Origin: Paenibacillus chibensis
Lineage (GTDB): Bacteria > Bacillota > Bacilli > Paenibacillales > Paenibacillaceae
Reading direction: 5' to 3'
Assembly: GCF_004001045.1 (NCBI RefSeq)
Contig: NZ_BIMK01000045.1
Span: 1 to 49,973 of the forward strand
DNA: 49,973 nt
Numbering within the stretch: position 1 is the first letter of the stretch; the number at the start of each line of letters is the position of its first letter. Positions 7,675-15,428 of the stretch are shown here, piece after piece. Below the pieces are notes generated by a model, which saw only the letters and a program-made list of their open reading frames with translations, was not told the DNA's origin and did not search any database. Made by a program: the position numbers and the translations under genes.

Positions 7675-8988
7675 TTATTTTCCGTGAAGATTCCCATCTC
7701 TGTCCGCAGACTTCTTCTCCGTGTTCATCATCAGCCTGATGCCCCCGCCAATGAGCAGGATGGCCACGATGGCCGGTTTCAGGTAACGGCTGACTCTGTA
7801 ATCGATGTACAAATCCGGAAACCAGCTGGTTAGAAGAGGAAACAAAATGCTCGTAGCCACATAATAGAGTCCCAACAGCATCAAGCCGCCCCCGACCCAG
7901 CGCTGATGATTCGAGATGCCTTCCACGATCGGACGGTCAACGAGCGGCTCTCTGCCATATCGGCTGGTTTGCTGCAGTCCGTCAAAGAACGAGAAAAACC
8001 AGATTAGCGGAATCAAAAAGAGAAACAGTGACAGATGGAGCACATCCAGCACGTACACGCTCCCCAGGAAAATAACCATCAGCTGCAGGCCTCTCTTCTG
8101 GAGTCCCAGGTACATATGACCGGCCCCGGGGAAGGCGGACAGCAGCGTAGCAATCACTTTGCTGCGCTTGCCCTCCTCCCTGCCTGCTTCCATGTCGTCG
8201 AACAGGCTGCGGTCCTGCAGCACTTCGCCCGCCTGCCGGCGGTGGATAAGCTGAACGGCATCAAACATGCAGTACAGCCAAATGATCGGCAGCACACCGA
8301 GAAACAGCAGGAAGATCGTGTGACTGGTCAGTCCGGTCAGGAAGAACATAATGGTCCCGAGCCCGAAAAAGGCGATCAGGAACGACAAGCCGCGCTGCAT
8401 AAGTCCCATATGCAAATGGCCCAGCCCCGGAACGAAGGACAGCAAGATCGTATAAAAACGCTCGCTCTCCGGGCTTTGCGCCGATCCGCTCTGCGGCGGG
8501 TACGGCGGGTAGAACCGCATATCCGGTCCGGCCGTGCCTTCCGGGCCCCCCATCCCCATACCTTCCATGCCCTCCGAATCGGGATAGATGCCCAGTCCTG
8601 CAGGAGGGGGTCCAGGAGGAGCATAATAAGGCTGACCGTTTTGCCCGTCAGGATGATATCCACCCGGCGGATAAGGATATTGCGCAGGCGGCATCCGCAG
8701 CAGATAAACGAGCAGATCCAGCATGCAGACGATCCATAGCAGTACGGCGCATAAAGCCGTGAGTATGAAGAAAAACATCTCGTCATTGCTGGCTACAAAC
8801 AGCATAAATCCCAGCAGAATGCCTCCAAAAAACAGGAGCGGATATATGAAGCCTCTGCCTTTTCTTCCCATGTAATAATGACCCAGCCCCGGAATGAAAT
8901 TGAGGATAAAGGCCGTCATTTTATTGCGGTATGGTACCACATTCATCTTTCCTTTCACATTTTTTCTCAAGTCATATTCATGCTTCAT
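7675..8988 (-). CDS. Membrane protein with three TM2-like repeats
   Basis: 437-aa integral membrane protein, not recognised as a named family. Three repeats each begin with an F(I/V/P)PG(L/A)GHxxxG motif: FIPGLGHYYMG (about residue 31), FVPGLGHLHMG (about 190) and FPGAGHMYLG (about 290). Each is followed by two hydrophobic segments and an acidic or aromatic end (LDLLVY, MFDAVQ, FFDGLQ). Between repeats 1 and 2 is a Pro/Gly/Tyr-rich linker of about 80 residues. A final pair of membrane helices closes the protein. Repeats resemble TM2 domains. It is the third gene of a sigma-anti-sigma operon, 7 bases after the anti-sigma stop, so it is a candidate envelope-stress sensor or effector; this is inference. 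Confidence 0.7.
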   Translation of the reverse strand: MKHEYDLRKNVKGKMNVVPYRNKMTAFILNFIPGLGHYYMGRKGRGFIYPLLFFGGILLGFMLFVASNDEMFFFILTALCAVLLWIVCMLDLLVYLLRMPPAQYPYPPGGYHPDGQNGQPYYAPPGPPPAGLGIYPDSEGMEGMGMGGPEGTAGPDMRFYPPYPPQSGSAQSPESERFYTILLSFVPGLGHLHMGLMQRGLSFLIAFFGLGTIMFFLTGLTSHTIFLLFLGVLPIIWLYCMFDAVQLIHRRQAGEVLQDRSLFDDMEAGREEGKRSKVIATLLSAFPGAGHMYLGLQKRGLQLMVIFLGSVYVLDVLHLSLFLFLIPLIWFFSFFDGLQQTSRYGREPLVDRPIVEGISNHQRWVGGGLMLLGLYYVATSILFPLLTSWFPDLYIDYRVSRYLKPAIVAILLIGGGIRLMMNTEKKSADRDGNLHGK

Positions 8989-8995
8989 AACGCCT

Positions 8996-9451
8996 TTAAG
9001 GCTTCATCCGGTCGAGCCAGCCTGTTGTAACTTTGACCAGCTCATCGCTGTAGGAGCCCTTGCTGACATGGGCATCCACCTGCTGTTGGACCGGCGTAAG
9101 CTTGTCGAACCACCCGGCTGAGAGGAAGATCAGAGTCAGGCAGGCGGCGATCGCATAATGGAACAAGCGGTGTTCATACCAGCGGCGTCCCTTGTCTTTC
9201 AGTTCTGATAGCTTCGCTGTCGTCTCCGGAATTTCAACCTGATGCATCACCTGCTCTACAAAACCTTCCGGATCTGTCAGCAGGGGGAGCCCCTGTGCTT
9301 CCATATCCATGGCCTGCATATAGTGAGAAAATGCTTCCTCATCCTCAAGCAGCAGCGATTCCATCCAATCAGTTTGCTCCGAAGCGACCTCGCCGCGGAT
9401 ATAAGCAGCCCATTCCTCCATTGTCGGCCTTGCCTCTTTATGGTCACTCAT
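8996..9451 (-). CDS. Membrane-anchored anti-sigma factor
   Basis: 151-aa protein with an acidic N-terminal cytoplasmic part (MEEWAAYIRGEV, then QTDWMESLLLEDEEAF), one transmembrane helix (FHYAIAACLTLIFLSAGW at about 98-115) and a short outside tail. That plan and the position directly after an ECF sigma gene mark it as the cognate anti-sigma factor. No zinc-binding HxxxCxxC is present, so it belongs to a non-ZAS group. Start chosen at the ATG at 9451, which has AGGAGG upstream and overlaps the sigma stop (ATGAGTGA, 8 bases). A longer frame upstream is antisense-free but has no ribosome-binding site. Confidence 0.75.
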   Translation of the reverse strand: MSDHKEARPTMEEWAAYIRGEVASEQTDWMESLLLEDEEAFSHYMQAMDMEAQGLPLLTDPEGFVEQVMHQVEIPETTAKLSELKDKGRRWYEHRLFHYAIAACLTLIFLSAGWFDKLTPVQQQVDAHVSKGSYSDELVKVTTGWLDRMKP

Positions 9452-10022
9452 TCCATTCTTCCTCCTTCCAGTGGGTACGAATCCAGCTCCTCGCCCGGTA
9501 CAACCGGGATTCCACGGTTTTGACCGCAATATCCTGCTCCTTGGCGATTTGGTCATAGCTCTTTTCCTGTATATAGAATTGAATTAATATCTCCTTGTGC
9601 TGGGCCGGCAGGAGACCGAGCTTCGTCTCCAGCAGCTTCTTTTTCTCTCGGCGTAGCAGTTGCCCCAGCACATCCTCTTCCGCCGACGGCAGGTGCTCGA
9701 TCAGCTCGCCCTCGGCCATTGGATCTTCCAGTCGCCTGTTCAGCCGGCGTTTGGCATCTATCGCTTTATGGACGGCAATTCGTGTAATCCATGTCTTGAA
9801 CCCTTGGGAACGGTAATCCGGGAGAGATTTATAGACCTGCAAAAAAACTTCCTGCGCCGCATCTTCCGCATCTTTCGCGTTTTTGAGCACAGAATAGGCG
9901 GTTTGGAACACATGCTGCCCGTACTGCTGAACAAGCATCCGGAATGCAGCCTGGTCTCCTCGCCTGATTTGATCAATCAAACGTTCTTCGTCAATCTTTC
10001 TCTCCCCCTTCCCCACATTCAT
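9444..10022 (-). CDS. ECF RNA polymerase sigma factor
   Basis: 192-aa sigma-70 family factor of the extracytoplasmic-function group. Region 2 is visible as FRMLVQQYGQHVF and DAEDAAQEVFLQVYKSL, region 4 as SYDQIAKEQDIAVKTVESRLYRAR. The first gene of an operon with an anti-sigma factor and a multi-repeat membrane protein; such genes are typically autoregulated by envelope stress. The ATG at 10022 has no clear Shine-Dalgarno; a GTG two codons later is possible, and a CGTCGTC motif immediately upstream may be part of an autoregulatory -10 element. The target regulon cannot be read from here. Confidence 0.85.
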   Translation of the reverse strand: MNVGKGERKIDEERLIDQIRRGDQAAFRMLVQQYGQHVFQTAYSVLKNAKDAEDAAQEVFLQVYKSLPDYRSQGFKTWITRIAVHKAIDAKRRLNRRLEDPMAEGELIEHLPSAEEDVLGQLLRREKKKLLETKLGLLPAQHKEILIQFYIQEKSYDQIAKEQDIAVKTVESRLYRARSWIRTHWKEEEWNE

Positions 10023-10067
10023 AGACGACGTGATTTTTTCTAACCCTGCAGATTTGTTGAATTTTTT

Positions 10068-10115
10068 TTGAGAAAAAGAAAATACAGCCTCCTTCCCCGG
10101 GAGGAAAGGGCTGTA
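10068..10115 (-). terminator. Terminator of the SDR-type gene
   Basis: On the minus strand AATACAGCCCTTTCCTCC pairs with GGAAGGAGGCTGTATT around a short CGGG loop, followed by TTCTTTTT. It starts about 25 bases after the stop at 10140. Confidence 0.8.
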
Positions 10116-10139
10116 TTATGGATAAATCTGAATCGTTCG

Positions 10140-11024
10140 TTATCTTTCCACTGCGGACAGCTGGCTGATCAGAGCAGGTAGCCAGGAGCGCAGCGGCTGA
10201 AATTGAAAGCCGAGGCGCTGTGCCTTGCTCGTATCCATCACCCAGGAATCCGGTACGCCAAACGGAGATTCATCTTCTTTTCTTGGCTGCTTCGTGATCA
10301 ATGCTTTTTTTCCGGTTTCTTTTTCGATCCAACGGATGAGTTCGGATAGCTTGACGTCTCCTTCAGAGCGTGCATTGATCGGACCTTCCACGCGCTGATT
10401 TTTAAGCCAGCTGAGGAAGGCTGCGGCTTCACCGGAAGAAATAAAGCACATTTTGGCATCCAGATTCGGAATTCCGATCGGCTGCTCTTTTTTCACGTGA
10501 TCGATATGAAACTCCAAGCGTCCCGTATAGTCGTCTTCTCCAAGCACGATGGGAATGCGCGCGGCCGCGACCGGAAAATCGGCATTTTGGAACAGTACCG
10601 CTTCCGCGAGACGTTTGCCTTCACCGTAGGAAAAATCATTTTTCCCGCCCAGGGTGACCGGATAAATGTAAGGATTCACATCCTTCTCTTCATGCGCGCG
10701 GGAAGCCGGCTCGTAGACCGACAGGGTGGACGTGAGTATGTATCTTTTGACTTTTCCTTTGAATACATCGCATGCATCCTGTGCGGCTTGCGGAGAATAA
10801 CAGATATTGTCGTATACGGTATCCCATTCCTGGCCGTTCTCTACCGCTTTCGCCAGCGATTCTTTGTTCTCGCGGTCCAGCTGAATCCGCCCCACTTGGT
10901 CGCCGAAGCCGTCCTCCGTATTGCCGCGTGTGGCGATTGTTACTTTATGTCCTTCGTCCAGAAGCAGCTGAACAAGCCTTTTGCCGAAAAAGCGGGTTCC
11001 GCCCAGGATTAATATGTTCTTCAT
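10140..11024 (-). CDS. NAD-dependent epimerase/dehydratase family protein
   Basis: 294-aa protein of the extended short-chain dehydrogenase/reductase superfamily. Seen: an N-terminal Rossmann motif ILGGTRFFGKRL (G8-G13 region), an early basic residue for cofactor choice (ATRGN), ILTSTLSVYEP and SYGEGKRLAE, the latter with the family's YxxxK-like active-site pattern. Substrate unknown; it resembles the ribosome-associated CSP41-like or isoflavone-reductase-like group. AGGAGG lies 7 bases before the ATG. It is flanked by its own terminator and by the dnaD terminator upstream, so it appears to be a single-gene unit. Confidence 0.75.
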   Translation of the reverse strand: MKNILILGGTRFFGKRLVQLLLDEGHKVTIATRGNTEDGFGDQVGRIQLDRENKESLAKAVENGQEWDTVYDNICYSPQAAQDACDVFKGKVKRYILTSTLSVYEPASRAHEEKDVNPYIYPVTLGGKNDFSYGEGKRLAEAVLFQNADFPVAAARIPIVLGEDDYTGRLEFHIDHVKKEQPIGIPNLDAKMCFISSGEAAAFLSWLKNQRVEGPINARSEGDVKLSELIRWIEKETGKKALITKQPRKEDESPFGVPDSWVMDTSKAQRLGFQFQPLRSWLPALISQLSAVER

Positions 11025-11088
11025 CGATGCTCCTCCTCGTATGGGTCTGTTGATTTATCATCATTTCACACTCATTGTATTTTACCAC

Positions 11089-11125
11089 AAAAAGCGTGTC
11101 TTCCGGATGCTCTCCGAAAGACACG
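11089..11125 (-). terminator. Terminator after dnaD
   Basis: On the minus strand GCGTGTCTTTCGG pairs with CCGGAAGACACGC (one mismatch) around AGAGCAT, followed by TTTTT at 11089-11093. It ends the hbd-ackA-asnS-dnaD direction of transcription. Confidence 0.85.
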
Positions 11126-11136
11126 CCCTGTGTCAT

Positions 11137-11832
11137 TTATGATCGTCCGCTGCTGCGGAATTTTTGCGTATAGGCTTTGGCATCGTTCACCGTTTTCACG
11201 CGGTTTCGGCTCCATTCGAGCAGGATGCGGTCGATATACCGGAAATGGACTTTTCCGGCAAACACGGCCTCCTTGAGCGCCATCCGAATCAGCTCTTCCG
11301 GATAGCGATCCTGATCGATCCACCCGGAAATTGTTTCGCATTCCATAGGTGAAAGCGGACGTCCGAATTCCTTTTCGAAGACGACGAACAGATTATGCCC
11401 TTCCTCCGGCTCGAGGTTTTCCTGCTGCTTCAGGCGGCTGCTTCGCTGCGAGGAAATATTTTTCTCCAAGGCAGCAAGGCATTGCCCCAGCTTGATGTAC
11501 AAACCTGACAAGTTGTAGCGTTCGTATTGAATGCCGCGCAGCTCATCAAGCTCTTCGTCAATGCTGATCAACCCCTCCTTAAGCAGCTTCTGCAGGCTTT
11601 GCGCGATCGATTGCGCCGAAGTCCCCATGACTTCCTGAAGCTCTTCCAGCGTGGGAAAATCCTTTTGTTCCACTTGTTTGAAGGAGATCAAGTGAATGAG
11701 CAGTAACGTTTCCTGATCGCTGAGCTTCAGTTTGCGATAATGCTGGAGCAGAACGTACGGTACAACCGCCATTCCCGCTCCGAGACCGGATGAAGCTCCC
11801 TCAGCCCATGTTTTCCATCCTGTGCTGTCCAT
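11137..11832 (-). CDS. dnaD: Primosomal protein DnaD
   Basis: 231-aa replication initiation/restart protein. The N-terminal winged helix (LLLIHLISFK, TLEELQEVMGTSAQSI) is followed by the C-terminal DnaD domain (FEKEFGRPLSPMECETI, IRMALKEAVFAGK, RYIDRILLEW). In Bacillus DnaD helps DnaA open the origin and loads DnaB/DnaC at PriA forks. I prefer the ATG at 11832, with GAGGTG 6 bases upstream, over a GTG 9 bases earlier. It follows asnS by about 20 bases, the same pair order as B. subtilis asnS-dnaD; nth, which follows in B. subtilis, is absent here. Confidence 0.9.
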   Translation of the reverse strand: MDSTGWKTWAEGASSGLGAGMAVVPYVLLQHYRKLKLSDQETLLLIHLISFKQVEQKDFPTLEELQEVMGTSAQSIAQSLQKLLKEGLISIDEELDELRGIQYERYNLSGLYIKLGQCLAALEKNISSQRSSRLKQQENLEPEEGHNLFVVFEKEFGRPLSPMECETISGWIDQDRYPEELIRMALKEAVFAGKVHFRYIDRILLEWSRNRVKTVNDAKAYTQKFRSSGRS

Positions 11833-11852
11833 GAGCTTCACCTCACCTTATA

Positions 11853-13148
11853 TTATGGGTACAGACGATACAAGGTACGAGGGAATGGAATGGTTTCGCG
11901 TACATGATCTAGGCCGCAAATCCACGCTACTGTGCGTTCGAGTCCGAGTCCGAAGCCGGAATGCGGTACTGTTCCGTAAGTACGCAGATCCATGTACCAC
12001 TGATAGGTCTCCATGGACAGGTCATGCTCTTTGAAACGCTGTTCCAGCAGAGCTGGATCGTCGATACGCTGTGAGCCCCCGATAATTTCCCCGTAGCCTT
12101 CTGGGGCGATCATGTCCGCGCAGAGAACCACTTCAGGACGGTTAGGATCCGGCTTCATATAGAATGCCTTGATACCGGCTGGATAATGCGTAATGAAAAC
12201 AGGCTTGTCATATTTTTCGGCAATCGCTGTTTCATGCGGCGCACCGAAGTCTTCGCCCCAAGGGATATCGAAGCCTTCGCCTTGCAGGAATGTGATGGCT
12301 TCGTCATAAGTGATGCGAGGGAACGGCGCCTTGATGTTTTCCAGCTTGGAAATATCGCGTCCTACCGCTTCCAGCTCCGCCTTGCAGTTCTTCACGACGG
12401 ATTGAACCACGTACGAGATGAACTGTTCTTGGACCTGAAGGCTCTCTTCATGGTCGGTAAAGGCCATCTCCGGTTCGATCATCCAGAATTCGATCAGATG
12501 ACGGCGCGTCTTGGATTTCTCGGCACGGAATGTCGGACCGAAGGAATAGACTTTGCCAAGCGCCATCGCTGCCGCTTCCATGTATAGCTGACCGCTTTGT
12601 GTCAGATATGCATCCTCTTCGAAATATTTGGTATGGAACAGATTCGTCGTTCCTTCAGCCGAGGTTGGCGTCAGAATAGGCGGATCCACGAGGGTAAAAC
12701 CGTTTTTGTCGAAAAATTCCTGCACGGCGCGAATAATTTCGCCGCGGATGACCAGAATGGCACGCTGCTTCGGAGAACGAAGCCACAAGTGGCGGTGATC
12801 CATCAGGAAATCGATGCCATGCTCCTTGGGCGTAATCGGATAATTTTCGGTCAGATGGATGATTTCCAGGCCCGTTACGGTCATTTCATAACCGGATTGG
12901 CTGCGCGGCTCTTCGCGGATTACGCCTGTCACGTATACCGAACTCTCCTGCGTCAAGCTTTTCGCGTCATTCCATACCTCTTCGGAAACCTCGCTTTTCA
13001 CCACGACGCCCTGAATATATCCGCTTCCGTCACGAAGCTGCAGAAACTGGATTTTACCGCTAGAACGCTTGTTGTTAATCCAGCTGCCGATCGTAACGGT
13101 TTCTCCTACATGCTGATTCACATCACGAATCACACTTTTGGTGGCCAT
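11853..13148 (-). CDS. asnS: Asparaginyl-tRNA synthetase
   Basis: 431-aa class IIb aminoacyl-tRNA synthetase that charges tRNA-Asn. Seen: the N-terminal OB-fold anticodon-binding domain (about 15-105; GSWINNKRSSGKIQFLQLRDG), motif 2 FRAEKSKTRRHLIEFWMIE and motif 3 GFGLGLERT at about 405. Length normal for the family. Start ATG has AAAGGGAGAG upstream. It follows ackA by about 47 bases and precedes dnaD. No T-box leader is visible before it, so expression may depend on the upstream operon. Confidence 0.95.
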   Translation of the reverse strand: MATKSVIRDVNQHVGETVTIGSWINNKRSSGKIQFLQLRDGSGYIQGVVVKSEVSEEVWNDAKSLTQESSVYVTGVIREEPRSQSGYEMTVTGLEIIHLTENYPITPKEHGIDFLMDHRHLWLRSPKQRAILVIRGEIIRAVQEFFDKNGFTLVDPPILTPTSAEGTTNLFHTKYFEEDAYLTQSGQLYMEAAAMALGKVYSFGPTFRAEKSKTRRHLIEFWMIEPEMAFTDHEESLQVQEQFISYVVQSVVKNCKAELEAVGRDISKLENIKAPFPRITYDEAITFLQGEGFDIPWGEDFGAPHETAIAEKYDKPVFITHYPAGIKAFYMKPDPNRPEVVLCADMIAPEGYGEIIGGSQRIDDPALLEQRFKEHDLSMETYQWYMDLRTYGTVPHSGFGLGLERTVAWICGLDHVRETIPFPRTLYRLYP

Positions 13149-13195
13149 GCCTAAATCTCTCCCTTTGCTATTGCTTGCTAAATTTCAGTTCATGC

Positions 13196-14401
13196 CTACG
13201 ACATCAATCCCTGAACGATGCGATTCGTATCACGCGCAATGACAAGCTCTTCATTGGTTGGAATCACGAGCACCTCTACCTTGGAATTGGCCGTAGAAAT
13301 ACGGCGCGGTTCGCCGGAGCGGATCTCATTAAGCTCATCGTCCAGCTCGACGCCTAGGTAAGTCAAATTTTCGCATACTTTTTTACGTAAAACAACCGAA
13401 TTCTCTCCGACGCCGGCAGTAAACGTGATGACGTCGACGCCGTTCATAACGGCTGCATACGATCCGATGTATTTACGGAGACGGTACTCATACATGTCAA
13501 AGGCCAGCTTTGAGTTGGCGTCGCCCTTTTGCATTCCGTCCGTGATTTCGCGCATGTCGCTGCTGATTCCCGAGATGGCCAGCAGCCCGCTGTGCTTGTT
13601 CAGCATCGAGTTCACTTCGTTGACCGTCAATTCTTCCTTGTTCATGACATAAGGCACGATCGCAGGATCCAGATCGCCGCTGCGTGTCCCCATCATCAGC
13701 CCTTCCAGCGGTGTCATGCCCATGGAGGTATCAATGGAACGTCCCCCTTTGACAGCCGTAACGCTGGCGCCGTTGCCGACGTGGCAGGAAATAATCTTCA
13801 GGTCTTCGATTGGACGGTTCAAAAATTCAGCCGCTGTTTTGCTGACGAATTCATGCGATGTACCGTGTGCGCCGTAACGTCTTACTTTATGCTTGCTGTA
13901 TAGTACTCTTGGAATGGCGTATAAATACGCGTGTTCCGGCATGGACTGATGGAACGCCGTATCGAATACGACAACCTGCGGCACGTTCATGTTGGACTCT
14001 GCCGCTTTGATCCCCATCATGGATGCTGGGTTGTGCAGCGGCGCGAGATCGAACAGGAGGCGGATCTTGGTCTTTACATCCCCGTCAACGAGGGCGGACT
14101 CGCCAAAATATTCACCGCCGTGAACGACGCGGTGTCCGACGGCCTCAATCTCGTCTACAGATCCGATGACGCCATGCTCCGGGTCTGTGAGCAAGGACAA
14201 CACTTTGCGGATGGCCGTGGTATGCTCCAAAATCTCACTGACCTCCGTTACCTCAGTGCCTCCTGTCGGTTTATGGGTAACAATGGAGGAATCCATGCCG
14301 ATTCGCTCCACCAACCCCTTGGCCAGGACAGACTCATCCGTCATATCATAAAGCTGGTATTTCAAAGAGGAACTGCCTGCATTAATGACGAGAACCTTCA
14401 T
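13196..14401 (-). CDS. ackA: Acetate kinase
   Basis: 401-aa acetokinase family enzyme: acetyl phosphate + ADP to acetate + ATP, overflow metabolism. Seen: N-terminal VLVINAGSSSLKY, VVFDTAFHQSMP, the GAHGTSHEFV motif, HVGNGAS and ITFTAGVGENS near the C terminus. Length is typical. Its start overlaps the stop of the 3-hydroxyacyl-CoA dehydrogenase by 4 bases (ATGA), so the two are cotranscribed; asnS follows closely. Confidence 0.95.
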   Translation of the reverse strand: MKVLVINAGSSSLKYQLYDMTDESVLAKGLVERIGMDSSIVTHKPTGGTEVTEVSEILEHTTAIRKVLSLLTDPEHGVIGSVDEIEAVGHRVVHGGEYFGESALVDGDVKTKIRLLFDLAPLHNPASMMGIKAAESNMNVPQVVVFDTAFHQSMPEHAYLYAIPRVLYSKHKVRRYGAHGTSHEFVSKTAAEFLNRPIEDLKIISCHVGNGASVTAVKGGRSIDTSMGMTPLEGLMMGTRSGDLDPAIVPYVMNKEELTVNEVNSMLNKHSGLLAISGISSDMREITDGMQKGDANSKLAFDMYEYRLRKYIGSYAAVMNGVDVITFTAGVGENSVVLRKKVCENLTYLGVELDDELNEIRSGEPRRISTANSKVEVLVIPTNEELVIARDTNRIVQGLMS

Positions 14402-15270
14402 ACCCGATCACCATCCTTGTCGTACTTAAAGAAGCCTTCACCTGTTTTGACGCCCAAATGTCCGGCGCGCACCATTTTTTTCAGTACCGTGGACGGGCGG
14501 TATTTCAGTTCGCCAAATTCACGGAACATGCGGTCCAGCGCAGCCTCTACGGAGTCCAGGCCAAACCGGTCTGCCATTTCGAGCGGGCCATGCTGAAACT
14601 GGTATCCGATACGCATGGCATCGTCGATGTCTTCCGCAGACGCCACGCCTTCCTGCAAAATATGCAGCGCTTCGTTGATCATGAGGCAAATCATGCGGCT
14701 CGTAACGAAGCCCGGGGATTCGTACACCATAATGCCTTTTTTATGAACGACTTCTTCCACGAAACGCTTCGTTTCCGTAAATGTGGTGTCCGATGTTTTC
14801 AAACCACGGATGATTTCAACCAGATCCACTTTGCTTACCGGATGGATGAAATGCATGCCGATCACGCGTTCCGGATACATGGTCGAGCTGGCCAGCTCGG
14901 TCAAGCTGAGTGAAGACGTATTGCTGGCAAGGATAATATGATTAGGACATACCTGATCCAGCTGGGAAAACACCTGCTTCTTCGCATCCAGGTCCTCGGA
15001 AATGGTCTCGATTACCATATCGCAGGTCCCAAGCTCGGCAAGATGCACCACTTTATGAATTCTGCCCAAAATTAATTTTTTTTCAGCCTGGGTAATCGCC
15101 CATTTTTCGAGCTGCTTGTCCAGACTGAGTTCGATCATGGAATAGGAGTAGTCCAGTCTCTCCGGCGTTTTTTCGACCAGAAGAACATCGAGACCGCGTG
15201 CCGCCAGCATTTCAGCGATACCCTGCCCCATCGTCCCTCCACCAATGACACCAATTTTTTTAAAGTACAT
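14398..15270 (-). CDS. 3-hydroxybutyryl-CoA dehydrogenase
   Basis: 290-aa NAD-dependent 3-hydroxyacyl-CoA dehydrogenase (Hbd/MmgB type). Seen: Rossmann motif IGVIGGGTMGQGIAE at the N terminus, the substrate region with SNTSSLSLTE, catalytic-His motif GMHFIHPV, and C-terminal domain residues FQHGPLEMADRFGLD ending in GEGFFKY. It interconverts 3-hydroxybutyryl-CoA and acetoacetyl-CoA in butanoate or short-chain fatty acid metabolism. First gene before ackA; a weak -10-like sequence sits in the AT-rich 120 bases upstream. Start has AGGAAGGTGG upstream. Confidence 0.9.
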   Translation of the reverse strand: MYFKKIGVIGGGTMGQGIAEMLAARGLDVLLVEKTPERLDYSYSMIELSLDKQLEKWAITQAEKKLILGRIHKVVHLAELGTCDMVIETISEDLDAKKQVFSQLDQVCPNHIILASNTSSLSLTELASSTMYPERVIGMHFIHPVSKVDLVEIIRGLKTSDTTFTETKRFVEEVVHKKGIMVYESPGFVTSRMICLMINEALHILQEGVASAEDIDDAMRIGYQFQHGPLEMADRFGLDSVEAALDRMFREFGELKYRPSTVLKKMVRAGHLGVKTGEGFFKYDKDGDRV

Positions 15271-15392
15271 CTTTCTCTTCCACCTTCCTATTGGCCACTT
15301 ATACTTATATTTATAATGTACCCGATTCTATGTTGTCTGTGAGAGAGTACATAGTAGCCCAAGCTATAATATAACGTAGCATTAGAAAAAAG

Positions 15393-15428
15393 TAAAAAAA
15401 AAGAACCAGCATCGTCACTTATGCTGGT
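15393..15428 (-). terminator. Terminator of the FtsH-like protease gene
   Basis: On the minus strand ACCAGCAT (15421-15428) pairs perfectly with ATGCTGGT (15405-15412) over an 8-base loop, then TTCTTTTTTTTT. The left arm includes the last codons and the stop of the protease gene. Confidence 0.9.
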
